This document shows, piece by piece, positions 8,651 to 17,830 of a stretch of 64,000 nt of DNA (its first letter is position 1; the number at the start of each line of letters is the position of its first letter). Both the position numbers and the translations under genes were made by a program. Source of the DNA: JAPOXR01 sp965199765 (lineage in GTDB: Bacteria; Pseudomonadota; Alphaproteobacteria; Rhodobacterales; Rhodobacteraceae); contig CBDATC010000002.1 in the NCBI GenBank assembly GCA_965199765.1, forward strand, positions 496,001 to 560,000, written 5' to 3'. Under the pieces are notes generated by a model, which was given only the letters and a program-made list of their open reading frames with translations, was not told the origin of the DNA and did not search any database.

Positions 8651-9823
8651 ATGACTGAAACCAACAGCACAAAAATGAAAGTTGGCGCAGTGATTGTTGC
8701 CGCAGGCAGCGGCACGCGAGCGGGTTTTGATCCTCCCAAGCAATTTCAGGAACTGTGCGGAATTCCTGTGCTGGTTCGAACGAGCAACATTTTTATTCGG
8801 CATCCCCGTATCGAAACAACGGTGTTGGTTATCTGTCAGGATCACGATTGCTATTATCAATCAATTGTCGCCCCTCATCTTGGCAGAAAGGTTTTGACAG
8901 CATTTGGAGGCGCAACGCGGTCCGCTTCTGTGTTTCGCGGTCTCTGCAAGCTGGAGTCCGAAGGAGTGACGCATGTTTTGATTCACGATGCTGTGCGACC
9001 ATTCGTTTCACCGCAACTCATCGATCTTGTGATTTCAGCTCTCCTTGAGAACGATGCGGTCGTACCGGGATTGGAAGTCTCGGATGCGCTTTGGAAAGGC
9101 GACCAACAAAATGTGCGGAATCCAGTGGCAAGAGACGGCCTTTTTCGCATACAGACGCCGCAAGGATTCCGACTGGCTTCTATACTCGAAGCCTATCGGT
9201 CGAATGAAGAAGCGGCGGCGGATGATGCTGCTATCGCAGCTGCGGCGAACGTTCCTGTCCATTTGGTTCGAGGATGTCCGTTCAACACGAAACTGACCCG
9301 ACGCGAAGATTTTGCAGAGCAGAGTAAAATGGCTTGCAATGTACCAACAGTAAGAACCGGTCTTGGATATGACGTCCATGCCTTTGCTCCCGGCAGCCAG
9401 ATTATTCTGTGCGGTGAGGTGTTGCCGTTCGACCGTTCGCTGGCTGGCCACTCCGATGCCGATGTGGCGTCGCATGCCATTGCCGATGCAGTTTACGGCG
9501 CTTTGGCAGAAGGCGACATAGGACGCTGGTTTCCGCCTACCGACAGCCGCTGGAAGGATGCAAATTCGATGATTTTTTTGCAGCATGCATCCAGTATCGC
9601 AGCAGACCGCGGATTTGTGATCGCCTCGATTGACTGCACAATCGTCTGTGAGGAACCAAAAATCGCACCGCATGCGGATGCTATGCGACGCAATGTTGCA
9701 AATGCTCTCGGCGTTGATTTCGATTGCGTTAGCGTGAAGGCGACCACATCCGAAGGAATAGGCTTTACCGGCCGCCGCGAAGGTATCTCAGCATGCTGCT
9801 CAGCGATGCTTATCGCGAAATGA
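8651..9823 (+). CDS. ispDF: IspDF, bifunctional MEP-pathway isoprenoid enzyme
   Basis: Fusion of 2-C-methyl-D-erythritol 4-phosphate cytidylyltransferase (IspD) and 2-C-methyl-D-erythritol 2,4-cyclodiphosphate synthase (IspF), two steps of isoprenoid precursor synthesis; 390 residues. The IspD half (1-225) has the nucleotide-binding AAGSGTRAG followed by PKQF. The IspF half (from about 234) opens with RTGLGYDVHAF, giving the metal-binding Asp and His, then GHSDADVASHAIADA. Fused forms are typical of alphaproteobacteria and Campylobacter-type bacteria. The stop overlaps the start of pgpA. It is transcribed away from ntrB. Confidence 0.96.
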   Translation: MTETNSTKMKVGAVIVAAGSGTRAGFDPPKQFQELCGIPVLVRTSNIFIRHPRIETTVLVICQDHDCYYQSIVAPHLGRKVLTAFGGATRSASVFRGLCKLESEGVTHVLIHDAVRPFVSPQLIDLVISALLENDAVVPGLEVSDALWKGDQQNVRNPVARDGLFRIQTPQGFRLASILEAYRSNEEAAADDAAIAAAANVPVHLVRGCPFNTKLTRREDFAEQSKMACNVPTVRTGLGYDVHAFAPGSQIILCGEVLPFDRSLAGHSDADVASHAIADAVYGALAEGDIGRWFPPTDSRWKDANSMIFLQHASSIAADRGFVIASIDCTIVCEEPKIAPHADAMRRNVANALGVDFDCVSVKATTSEGIGFTGRREGISACCSAMLIAK

Positions 9824-10302
9824 AACGTTTGATCTCAACGGGATTTGGCATCGGTCATGTGCCAGTGGCACCTGGCACATTTGCATCCGCGGCTGCGCTG
9901 GTGGCGGCAATGCTTGTTTACCATGCCGGCGGATTGGCCGCCATTTCGGCAGCAACGCTAATCGCTGCGCTTCTTGGATTGTGGTCAATTTCGGCTGAAT
10001 CGGCAAAACAGGACCCGCCTTCTGTTGTTATTGATGAGGTTGCCGGGCAATGGGTGGCGGTTCTGCCGGTCGCGGTTTTTCTGCACTTTGGATTTTTTGA
10101 ATTTACGCAGCTTGGTTCCATGTTTCTTTGGATCGCGTCATTTTTGCTGTTCAGGACATTTGACATAATGAAGCCGTGGCTGATCGGCAGAGTTGACCGG
10201 CGGGGCGGACGCTGGGATGTGATGATTGATGATCTGCTCGCCGGCGCGTTTGCAGCCATAGCGGTTTTCATACTCGGATTTGCCGGGATTCTACTGCAGT
10301 GA
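9820..10302 (+). CDS. pgpA: Phosphatidylglycerophosphatase A
   Basis: Membrane phosphatase that converts phosphatidylglycerol phosphate to phosphatidylglycerol; 160 residues from the ATG at 9820, which overlaps the ispDF stop (ATGA). An upstream in-frame ATG at 9793 lies inside ispDF and is less likely. Family motifs are visible: FGIGHVPVAPGTFAS near the start, VVIDEVAGQWVAV in the middle (acidic metal ligands) and the end motif RGGRWDVMIDDLLAG. Several hydrophobic helices agree with an inner-membrane enzyme. Its end overlaps cinA (GTGA). Confidence 0.94.
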   Translation: MKRLISTGFGIGHVPVAPGTFASAAALVAAMLVYHAGGLAAISAATLIAALLGLWSISAESAKQDPPSVVIDEVAGQWVAVLPVAVFLHFGFFEFTQLGSMFLWIASFLLFRTFDIMKPWLIGRVDRRGGRWDVMIDDLLAGAFAAIAVFILGFAGILLQ

Positions 10303-10781
10303 AGGCTGCGGTCGAGAGTTTGCTGGATCTCTGCCGCAATAAAAATCTGCGCTTGGCAACAGCGGAAAGCTGCACCGGCGGCATGCTGGCAGCGGCAATC
10401 ACAGCGATTGCGGGAAGTTCGGACGTATTCGAGCGTGGATATGTTACCTATAGTAACCGTTCTAAGCGTGAGCTTCTCGGCGTCCCGTCATCCATGCTTC
10501 TGCAGCATGGAGCGGTATCAGAACCCGTTGCCATCGCGATGGCTGAGGGCACACTATTGCGGTCTAAAGTTGATTTCGCGGTTTCGATCACCGGTATCGC
10601 GGGACCCGGCAGCGCCGAACATAAGCCTGAAGGCCAGGTCTGCTTTGCTCTTGCGACAAAAATTGCGCCTGCCATTGCTGAAACAGTGCAATTCGGCGCT
10701 GTCGGCCGAAGCCAAGTGCGATCGAATTCAGTGCTGCACGCAGTAAAGCTGCTCTGTGTGGCTGCACAGGATATTTATTGA
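10299..10781 (+). CDS. CinA C-terminal-domain protein, NMN amidase (PncC type)
   Basis: Nicotinamide-nucleotide amidase domain of the CinA/PncC family, which deamidates NMN in NAD recycling; 160 residues, so only the C-terminal CinA domain is present, as in E. coli PncC. It starts with GTG overlapping the pgpA stop. Motifs: LATAESCTGGMLAAAIT, with the catalytic Ser in the ESCTGG context, VTYSNRSKRELLGV, and the glycine-rich VSITGIAGPGSAEHKPEG. It ends the ispDF-pgpA-cinA overlapping series. The old competence-damage name does not indicate its enzymatic role. Confidence 0.92.
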   Translation: MKAAVESLLDLCRNKNLRLATAESCTGGMLAAAITAIAGSSDVFERGYVTYSNRSKRELLGVPSSMLLQHGAVSEPVAIAMAEGTLLRSKVDFAVSITGIAGPGSAEHKPEGQVCFALATKIAPAIAETVQFGAVGRSQVRSNSVLHAVKLLCVAAQDIY

Positions 10782-10915
10782 TATTTTGTTGTGAAACTAT
10801 ATTGAGTTGAAGCTGGTAACGCTCTGGAATAATATGGCGCTTTCTGGTATTTTAGCGCAGCAGCAATAATCGCAGGTTCTAAAACTAAGAGCATAGCAGC
10901 CCAAAGGAGTGAGCA

Positions 10916-12100
10916 ATGAACGGAGCTGACACCGCTTGGATGATAGTGGCCACCGCACTGGTGCTCCTAATGACATTGCCTGGCCTGGCGCTGTTTTATG
11001 GCGGGTTGGTGCGCTCAAGAAATGTCTTAAGTGTTTTCACTCAATGCTATGCCATTGCCTGTCTAATGAGCGTGTTGTGGCTGGCCTTCGGCTATTCCAT
11101 CGCTTTCGGCAGCAGCGGCTCGGGAGTCTGGGGCGGATTCGACAAGGTCTTTCTGCTCGGGATCACTCCTGAAACCAATGCGGGAAATTTGCCTGAGCTA
11201 TTGTTTTTTGCATTCCAGATGACGTTTGCGATTATAACGCCTGCCCTGATCGTTGGCGCCTATGTCGAACGCATCGGATTTGGCTTTGTACTGGCGATGT
11301 CGGGTCTTTGGATGCTGCTGTGCTATGCGCCGGTCGTTCATTGGATCTGGGGAGGCGGATTCCTCGCCGATGGCGGAATTTTCGGCGAAACCGGTGTCAA
11401 GGACTTTGCCGGCGGCATCGTTGTGCACGAAACCGCGGGTATCGCAGCATTGGTGATCGCTTACTTTCTTGGACCGAGAAAGGACAAAAACAAACCTCCG
11501 CACAATCCCGGATATGTGATGATTGGCGCCGCCCTGCTTTGGGTTGGCTGGTTTGGTTTCAATGGCGGTTCGCAGCTTGCCGCTGACGGCGGTGCCGCAT
11601 CGGCGCTTACCGTCACCCACATATCAGCAGCCACGGCTTCCCTGACTTGGATTCTCTACGAGAAAATCAAGTATGGTAAAGCGTCGTTGGTTGGCATGGT
11701 AACGGGAACCATTGCTGGTCTTGCTTCAATAACCCCGGCATCCGGGTTTGTCGGACCGATTGAAGCTCTCCTGATCGGCGCCATCGCCGGCATACTGTGT
11801 CAGCTTGCAGTCGGCTTCATCAAAACCACGCTGAAGATTGACGATACGCTTGATGTATTTGCGGTGCATGGTGTCGGTGGGATTTTTGGCACGCTCATGA
11901 TTGCGTTGCTGGTTGCTGACGCGAGCTGGATAGCACAGGTGGGCTCTGTATTGATCACAGGTGTGTTCATTATCGCTGTCACCACCGTTCTGGTGAAGAT
12001 TATCGCGCTCGTGCTGCCTCTGCGGGTTTCACAAGATGACGAAGCGAGCGGACTTGACCTGGCCGCGCACGGTGAACGCGCCTACGAATTTACATCATAG
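10916..12100 (+). CDS. amtB: AmtB-family ammonium transporter
   Basis: Inner-membrane ammonium channel, 394 residues with about eleven hydrophobic helices. The pore twin histidines sit in VVHWIWGGGFL and AVHGVGGIFGTLM; the family signature around LPGLALFYGGLVRSRN is intact. The N-terminus begins directly at MNGADTAWM, so the cleavable leader found in many proteobacterial AmtB proteins is missing. A good ribosome site (AAGGAG, about 10902-10907) precedes the ATG. No glnK/PII gene is adjacent, which is unusual; amtB is usually paired with it. A strong terminator follows. It is probably under Ntr control, but no operator could be assigned. Confidence 0.95.
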   Translation: MNGADTAWMIVATALVLLMTLPGLALFYGGLVRSRNVLSVFTQCYAIACLMSVLWLAFGYSIAFGSSGSGVWGGFDKVFLLGITPETNAGNLPELLFFAFQMTFAIITPALIVGAYVERIGFGFVLAMSGLWMLLCYAPVVHWIWGGGFLADGGIFGETGVKDFAGGIVVHETAGIAALVIAYFLGPRKDKNKPPHNPGYVMIGAALLWVGWFGFNGGSQLAADGGAASALTVTHISAATASLTWILYEKIKYGKASLVGMVTGTIAGLASITPASGFVGPIEALLIGAIAGILCQLAVGFIKTTLKIDDTLDVFAVHGVGGIFGTLMIALLVADASWIAQVGSVLITGVFIIAVTTVLVKIIALVLPLRVSQDDEASGLDLAAHGERAYEFTS

Positions 12101-12120
12101 AGCATCTTAGATGCTAAGGG

Positions 12121-12150
12121 CCGACCTCACTGATGAGGTCGGTCGTTTTG
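12121..12150 (+). terminator. Intrinsic terminator after amtB
   Basis: A perfect 9-bp stem (CCGACCTCA at 12121-12129 with TGAGGTCGG at 12134-12142) with a four-base loop is followed by a T-rich tail (TCGTTTTG). It lies 20 bases after the amtB stop. Confidence 0.85.
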
Positions 12151-12310
12151 TAACCAAATTTGGTATGGAATCCGTACTGGATCCTTTCCCAAGATACAGT
12201 TCAGCACTGCAGCTACAGCTGTATCTCAGTAAAAGTTTGTTATTTTCAGTGTCGTTGTTTGCTCAAAATCGGACGTGATCTTCAAACCCCATCGGTGTTC
12301 GAATCGATGA

Positions 12311-12961
12311 TCAGTCTTCATTAGCATCGTCAAAATCATTATATCCCATGCCCCGAACATGGGGTTCTCTGTGCAGAAGGTGCCGCCATTCGGACAGCAA
12401 CTCGAAATCCCAACCTAAAGCCTCCGCTACGGCTTGATCCCAATCGCGGCGAACCTCGCACTCTCCGTCACGGAATTGCGGTACCCCAATGTTGCGGGTC
12501 CGCTCCCAGCATTCCAGAAGAACGGTCCTGATCTCAGTCTTCCGTACGTCGGGAATCCGCACTTCCTTCACCGCCAAAGGTCTATAGATTGGGAAATGTG
12601 GAGATCGGCCTGCGATTCGCATGAACTGAATCCGTCCTGCTGTTGAATTGAGAAAAACTGCGGCTGCTTTTGCCTCGTTAGAACTCAATTCGCCAATCGG
12701 CATATATGCGACACCGACATATTTCTGATCAGACGAAACTGCGGTCAGCCTTGCCGTGGATGGATCCTGTCCTGCGGTAACCAACAGGTTGCCGGCTTTT
12801 TCGAGTATTTTCTGAGCCGCGTCCTCGGCGTTGGTATAATCCTTTGCAGTCCAAAACTCGTCGGGACAAGCCTCAATTCGCAACTGACCGTCCGCGCCCT
12901 TGGACTTTAGAATCGGAAAGCGAAACGCTTCCCCGCCTGAAGACGGTTGGAATTGCACCAA
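12311..12961 (-). pseudogene. C-terminal fragment of a Type ISP-like restriction-modification enzyme
   Basis: 216 residues in a different frame from the preceding part of the enzyme. The content suits the end of a target-recognition domain: GVAYMPIGELSSNEAKAAAVFLNSTAGRI is a boundary-type segment, followed by a helical C-terminus. One more C in the C6 run just upstream (12984-12989) would join it in frame to the larger fragment, which otherwise stops about 20 codons past the run. A standalone start inside the inverted repeat is unlikely. It is either a phase-variable or decayed tail, or the product of a sequencing indel. Confidence 0.7.
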
Positions 12962-15708
12962 TAGAGACTGGTCGGTTCTTGTCGGGGGGCAATTCCAACC
13001 GTCTTCAGGCGGGGAAGGTTCACGTCTTCAGCGATTTTCGCTGCAGCTTCGGCTAGAACAGGCGACCGGAACATAACCGGTGTCCAGTCTCCCGCATTGA
13101 TCCGCGCAGCCGGCCATTCGGACACCTCGCCCCATCCATTCGGAATCGTTCCTTGTCGAAGTCCGCGCACGCAACCGTGAAGCTCGTCGACCTGGGTTTC
13201 ATTCTTCGGCAGCCGGTCCAGAGCGATGAATCGCGTCGGCGGCCGTTCTCCTTGAAGCCTTCTGGCGACGATCATGCTTTCACCGATGTTTGTATGCTGG
13301 CTGAGATTGATGTTACCGGGCCGGTGACTTGACAACACTGTGTCAATATGGAAGGCCTTTGAAAGAAAACTCCGTTCTTCGGCCCCTGAGGGGCCTGTCA
13401 GGGCGACGGTTGGGTTGATCATCGCCAAAACGCCATTTTCCCTGTCGAGGCATTTTTCTGCCAGGGCCACAAAACTCGGTGCGACCGAGTTTTGATTGAT
13501 GAACGCGGCCATATCGGGACTGTCCGCGATCACGCCGCGCAGGAAAGAGTCCATCCGCGCCCGCATCTCTTGCCTTACAGTTTGAGGAAATTTCTCCGCC
13601 ATTTTCACCCGGTTGCTGAACGGCGGATTCATGATGACGATGCCGGTGTTCTTCAGCGCGCTCACCGCATCCTCCAATTCGACTGGGACCTCCTCCATCG
13701 AAAGCCGTTCCGACGCGATGCCGGGATCGTCAAAACCAAGCTCGCCCTCTCTGGGAAACACCGCTTTCTGACCGAGAAGCTCAAGCGTGCCGATGCCGAC
13801 CTGTTCCGGGTTGTCTCTGTCTGGTCCGTACGGCATCAGATGAAGCCCCATTTTCCTGTACCGGATATCCCGGTTGCCGGCTGTCAGCTGCGCCGCCGCC
13901 AGCTGAAGCGAGACCGGATTGATGTCCAAGCCGGAGATCGCGTCCTCCACCGCCAGTTTCTGCAACTCCGCCAGCCTCGGTTCATTGGATCCGACCGACG
14001 CGGCGCGACGCTTCATTTCCGTCAGCGCAGCCGCCAACAAGGTTCCCGACCCGCAGGCCGGATCGAGAACCTTCAGATTTTTCCAGGTTTCCGCATTCGA
14101 CCAGTTATGTTCGCCCGAAGCGTCCAGCGCCAAACGAGCGCAAAGGGAAGCCGATGGCGGACGGGTGAAAAAAGCTCCGTCGGATGCCTGTGCTCCCATC
14201 ACCTTGTTGAACAGCGGTCCGGCATGGTCGGATCCCAGATCCGCGTAGGATTCGGCGATGCGCTCCGCCTCAACCGCTATATGCCGCAAAGCCCGTTCCA
14301 AACCGCCGAGTCTTCCCGTGTCCTCAATCGCTTCGGTGACCTCAAGGGCGGGATTGATGATCGGTCTGAAGTCATACCGAACGATTTTATTCCATTGCCT
14401 GGTGATCGCCTTGAACACGTCCGGTCTGGCCTTCATCTCGGACATATCCGACACCCCGGACAGCCACTGTCCTTTGGCGATGCGCTGATGAAGCATGGCG
14501 GCGTTCATCAGAAGCAAGGCAGCGATAGTGCATCCGTCGGCCTGCTTCGCCCGCTGTTTTTTGTCCAGGCGGTCCAATCCAAAGTGGAGGTCCAGTTCGC
14601 TGTCCAAACTGTCTTCCTTCAAATGACGGGCGGCTTCCGAAACAATTTCCTCCAAGAGATTGAAATCTCGCTCGACCCGATTGCCGCGAAGACCGGATTT
14701 CGCCAGAAGATTGGCGTGAATCTTATCCAGCTCGTGCTCCTCGCTGACCTGATTGAACATCCGTTGCCCGAACGGCGGTCTTTTGGGGGGCTTCGGCCGG
14801 GGAACGATTTTCCGGCCTTTGCCTCTGTTGATCATCTCCCTGGCGTGTTTCTTGCTTTTCCCGACATTGAACTGTCCGATTGAATCGTTACGGCCGGGGT
14901 TCTCCCGAGCTGCCGCGTCCTCGCGGATTTCGGTCGATCCGTCCTGGTTAACCTTGCCGGTCATGATACTGGAAGGAGCAGGAAGCGGCTTTCCTTCCGG
15001 GGGATCGGTCTCCGCCGCTTCATAAACCGGATTCACTTCGCTCAGCGGCCGAAAACGCTCGGACAGCGGTCCGCCTTTCAGCGCCGCCTTCATATCTTCA
15101 TGCAGCTCCCGCTCCGCGCCGAAATGGCAGCGATAAACGATCCTGTCCCCTTTTCTCGCCAGCCCGACCATCGTGGAAACCCTTTCCGGCGCGGCCGGCA
15201 CATGAATTTCCATCAGCTTCGACAATTCGGTTTCGATCCTTCCGTCATGGGAACGCAGCGCACGAAGAATCTGACCAAGCTCGCTCCATCCATCTTTCTC
15301 ATTTGCATTCGCCAGCCAATTCTCGGCGTTTTGATCGGGCGGAATGAGAATCGGAACAATGATGTAACCGAGTTTCTTGCCTTTGGAGAGACGCATGGCA
15401 CGTCCGACCGCCTGAATGACGTCGATCGGGCTTTTCCTAGGCTCCAGAAAAGCCACTGATCCCAAAGACGGTGCGTCGGTCCCTTCACCAAAAATTCCGA
15501 CATTCAGGATGGCGTAAGGACTTTCCGCTGTTGCTGCGCCAAGCTTGGCTTTGGCATGGTCGCGCCTGCTGACGCTGCTTGATGCGTCAAGATGCTTGAA
15601 CGAGCATTCCGCCGCCGCGCTTCCGGTCAGATATTCAACCCGCTTGGACACCCAATTCCGCACCGGCTCGGATCCGAGAAATTCCGTCATGTCCTTCGAA
15701 CGGCGCAC
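12907..15708 (-). CDS. Type ISP-like R-M enzyme, middle part: helicase C-terminus, N6-methyltransferase and start of the recognition domain
   Basis: About 930 residues. The frame begins abruptly in helicase domain 2: the stretch before the first ATG (GIRSCIAFLNTV) is already protein-like, so this is the continuation of the fragment encoded at 15723-17303. Helicase motifs V-VI appear as FGEGTDAPSL and DVIQAVGRAMR. A helical coupler (about 280-500) leads to the methyltransferase, with SAM motif I (DPACGSGT, 549-556) and catalytic NPPF (694-697), as in DNA adenine-N6 methylases. The last 20 residues are read in a wrong frame after a C6 run within an inverted repeat. Known: LlaGI/LlaBIII-type enzymes carry nuclease, helicase, methylase and recognition domains on one chain of about 1,600 residues, matching the reconstructed length here. 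Confidence 0.85.
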   Translation of the reverse strand: MRRSKDMTEFLGSEPVRNWVSKRVEYLTGSAAAECSFKHLDASSSVSRRDHAKAKLGAATAESPYAILNVGIFGEGTDAPSLGSVAFLEPRKSPIDVIQAVGRAMRLSKGKKLGYIIVPILIPPDQNAENWLANANEKDGWSELGQILRALRSHDGRIETELSKLMEIHVPAAPERVSTMVGLARKGDRIVYRCHFGAERELHEDMKAALKGGPLSERFRPLSEVNPVYEAAETDPPEGKPLPAPSSIMTGKVNQDGSTEIREDAAARENPGRNDSIGQFNVGKSKKHAREMINRGKGRKIVPRPKPPKRPPFGQRMFNQVSEEHELDKIHANLLAKSGLRGNRVERDFNLLEEIVSEAARHLKEDSLDSELDLHFGLDRLDKKQRAKQADGCTIAALLLMNAAMLHQRIAKGQWLSGVSDMSEMKARPDVFKAITRQWNKIVRYDFRPIINPALEVTEAIEDTGRLGGLERALRHIAVEAERIAESYADLGSDHAGPLFNKVMGAQASDGAFFTRPPSASLCARLALDASGEHNWSNAETWKNLKVLDPACGSGTLLAAALTEMKRRAASVGSNEPRLAELQKLAVEDAISGLDINPVSLQLAAAQLTAGNRDIRYRKMGLHLMPYGPDRDNPEQVGIGTLELLGQKAVFPREGELGFDDPGIASERLSMEEVPVELEDAVSALKNTGIVIMNPPFSNRVKMAEKFPQTVRQEMRARMDSFLRGVIADSPDMAAFINQNSVAPSFVALAEKCLDRENGVLAMINPTVALTGPSGAEERSFLSKAFHIDTVLSSHRPGNINLSQHTNIGESMIVARRLQGERPPTRFIALDRLPKNETQVDELHGCVRGLRQGTIPNGWGEVSEWPAARINAGDWTPVMFRSPVLAEAAAKIAEDVNLPRLKTVGIAPRQEPTSLYWCNSNRLQAGKRFAFRF
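12928..13017. repeat. 29-bp perfect inverted repeat inside the R-M recognition domain
   Basis: The arms at 12928-12956 and 12989-13017 are exact reverse complements, separated by 32 bases. Read on either strand the arm encodes LPRLKTVGIAP. A run of six G on the plus strand (12984-12989) abuts the second arm. The coding frame of the enzyme breaks here. The repeat could be an inversion substrate, a hairpin-driven mutation site, or an assembly artefact. Confidence 0.9.
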
Positions 15709-15722
15709 CGTGTTCAGAAAGG

Positions 15723-17303
15723 CTATGCAGGAGCGAATACCAACCCCCCCCCCAATCCGCCGCCCATTACCAAGGCCATCACCAGACCGCCCAGAAGGGT
15801 GGCGGTGGTCGGAGCGTTGCGCTTTCCAACAAACTTGTTCGCCATTTCATTGGCGACACTAAAAGATTCCTGATCGTTCACGCCAAGCGCGATTATCCGG
15901 TAATCGGTCAGCCATTCGTTCTTGACCGCTTCGGTGTAGCTGCGCCGGTAAAGCTCCACTCCGAAAACCGATTCATCGTCCATGCTGCGCACTGCATAAT
16001 CGGTTTTCCCGGCTCTGCTGCCCGCCCGGTTTTCATAAACTCTCGGTGTCGCCGTCTGATAAACGCGGTGTTTCACCGGAAACCGCGCATCGTCATGACA
16101 AACGGTGAAGTCCCTCAGCCGCGCAGCCGCGTCGGGTTTCGCCGCCTTTTTCAGCCCTGCCGTCCGGTGGGCTTCGTCAGCGATCAGGACATCAGCCTCC
16201 CACCCGGCCTGCAGCAGCGCTTCTCCGATCCGGTGACTGGATTGGTATGTCCCGAAAATGACATTCAATGCGGATAAGGATGAAACACTGTCCGCTACCG
16301 GATTCCCCGCTGCAACAGATTTCCGGTCATTCTTGATCCAGACCGCGATCTCACGCGGATCTGTGGTCACCATCCCCTTGATCTCCGAAGCGCTAACATA
16401 GCCCGTATCCGCCGTCGGATCAGACAGCCGGCTCTGCGCATCCTCAGTTCGGAAAAACCCGGCCGTCTTGTCGGAACAAACCGAAATCGTCCGCAACCGG
16501 CGTTCGGCATTCTGAAGAAATTCCCGACGCAGCTGCGCCACAAGCGCGATGGAGGGACAAAGAACAACCGCAAGCCCGTCCTCTTCGGTAAGCTCCTCCA
16601 CAATCCTCAGCGCGATTCGGGTCTTGCCAGTGCCGCAGGGAAGAACAATTCTGCCACGTGCCCTGCCCTTCGGCAATCCACCGGATTCGGCTTCAACATT
16701 GGCCCGGAGACCGTTAACAGCCCTGTTGACAGCTTCATCCTGCATCGATGAACGCGTCTGGATGACCTCGCCGTCATCATTCGCCCCACGCTCCTCATAA
16801 CAAGGGCTCCAGTCCGAAAGCTGCTGCTGAATGTCCTTGAGAATGTGCACCTGGCGAATCGGATTTTCCTTCGGAACCGAATCCAACGCATTCTTCGCCA
16901 GATCAACCTCGCCGTGAGTCACAACCCAGCGTTCCTTCCACTCCCTGCCGGAAGACAGGCTGGAAAAACTGTCGATCTCTTTCTTGGTGATCGGATTGCC
17001 AGCGCCCCGGTCATCCAACTGACGGGATTTGCACTGGATGGCGACCAGCCCGCCATCGCCGCGGCGCCGGCCAACAGCATCAATGCCAAGATCCCTAGAA
17101 CTCTTGAAATCCTCACTCAACTTGGTCCAGTTGCTCCATGACCAGCATTCCTCTATGTCCCAGTCGGGGATCAAAGACGCTACTTCAATGGTCAGATCCT
17201 CAAGCCATTTTCCGTCCGTCGGAGCTGCCTTGCCCATCGCGTTGCAGCGCCGGATTTTCTCGGCAGCGTCCTGAAGAATCGTCGAATTCAAACTCATGCT
17301 CAT
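15723..17303 (-). CDS. Type ISP-like R-M enzyme, N-terminal part: Mrr-like nuclease and DEAH helicase
   Basis: 526 residues. The N-terminal domain has PD-(D/E)XK-type nuclease residues: DLGIDAVG (71-78) then VAIQCKSR (87-94), the D...QxK arrangement of Mrr-like nucleases. The helicase follows with Walker A (LPCGTGKTRIALR, from 221) and DEAH (VLIADEAHR, 376-379). The frame runs through a G10 tract and ends nine codons later, just before the rest of helicase domain 2, which is encoded in another frame downstream. A tract of 8 or 11 G would give one continuous protein. As read, the product is a nuclease plus half a helicase. The region is visibly richer in G+C than its flanks, suggesting acquisition by transfer. 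Confidence 0.85.
   Translation of the reverse strand: MSMSLNSTILQDAAEKIRRCNAMGKAAPTDGKWLEDLTIEVASLIPDWDIEECWSWSNWTKLSEDFKSSRDLGIDAVGRRRGDGGLVAIQCKSRQLDDRGAGNPITKKEIDSFSSLSSGREWKERWVVTHGEVDLAKNALDSVPKENPIRQVHILKDIQQQLSDWSPCYEERGANDDGEVIQTRSSMQDEAVNRAVNGLRANVEAESGGLPKGRARGRIVLPCGTGKTRIALRIVEELTEEDGLAVVLCPSIALVAQLRREFLQNAERRLRTISVCSDKTAGFFRTEDAQSRLSDPTADTGYVSASEIKGMVTTDPREIAVWIKNDRKSVAAGNPVADSVSSLSALNVIFGTYQSSHRIGEALLQAGWEADVLIADEAHRTAGLKKAAKPDAAARLRDFTVCHDDARFPVKHRVYQTATPRVYENRAGSRAGKTDYAVRSMDDESVFGVELYRRSYTEAVKNEWLTDYRIIALGVNDQESFSVANEMANKFVGKRNAPTTATLLGGLVMALVMGGGLGGGLVFAPA
15744..15753. repeat. C10 (G10 on the coding strand) homopolymer at the R-M frame break
   Basis: Ten consecutive C on the plus strand, inside the coding region of the Type ISP-like enzyme. 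The frames on either side are mismatched, and loss of two or gain of one base would restore them. Such tracts are classic slipped-strand switches for restriction enzymes, but also frequent sequencing-error sites. Confidence 0.9.
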
Positions 17304-17830
17304 AACCTGATCCTTTGCCGCTGACGCCCTTTCAGCACGGTTTCACGTAAGCTACTGTCGGGGCACCGGCCATCCCAATCAAGTTCCTAAAGCAAAAAGT
17401 TCTGATTTTTTTGTTGGCTGTGATGTTCAGTTTCGAGATTTTTTTTTGGTAAAATTTGCCGAGAACCTGTACAAAACTATTATAAAGTTTGAATCCGCAA
17501 TTATACGATTCACCCGATTCTCAGACGTAACATTCACCGACAACTGCAGCGAACGCAATATCCGATTTGCCAAAGTGAAGAAAACTCGAGCTGCTTAAGA
17601 TCACCGAAATGCGCAGACGCGTACTGCAGAATTTCAAACTATCTTAAGTCTATTGGCTAAATTACGAGGTCAATCCTTGATCACCAAGTCGCCTTGAACA
17701 TAAAAGCTTCCGATTTCTTTTTGACCTAATGCAGTCAATTCATGCACAAGCATCCGAGCACTTACACAAAATTTACCTTCGACCCGAACAAATCCGAACC
17801 GACAATTCCATTTTTCAAGCCAAGTAAATT
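17304..17830. other. 527-base intergenic region, no gene recognised
   Basis: AT-rich stretch upstream of the R-M gene and downstream of the MttB-family gene, both on the minus strand. It should contain the R-M promoter. T-rich runs occur near 17400-17450, but I could not assign a promoter, RNA or remnant gene. Confidence 0.5.

Noticed and set aside
13492..14883. Long plus-strand open frame (463 codons) antisense to the R-M gene
   Set aside because: It lies wholly opposite the methylase and helicase coding region, is rich in Arg, His and Gln as antisense frames of GC-rich genes are, and shows no family motif.
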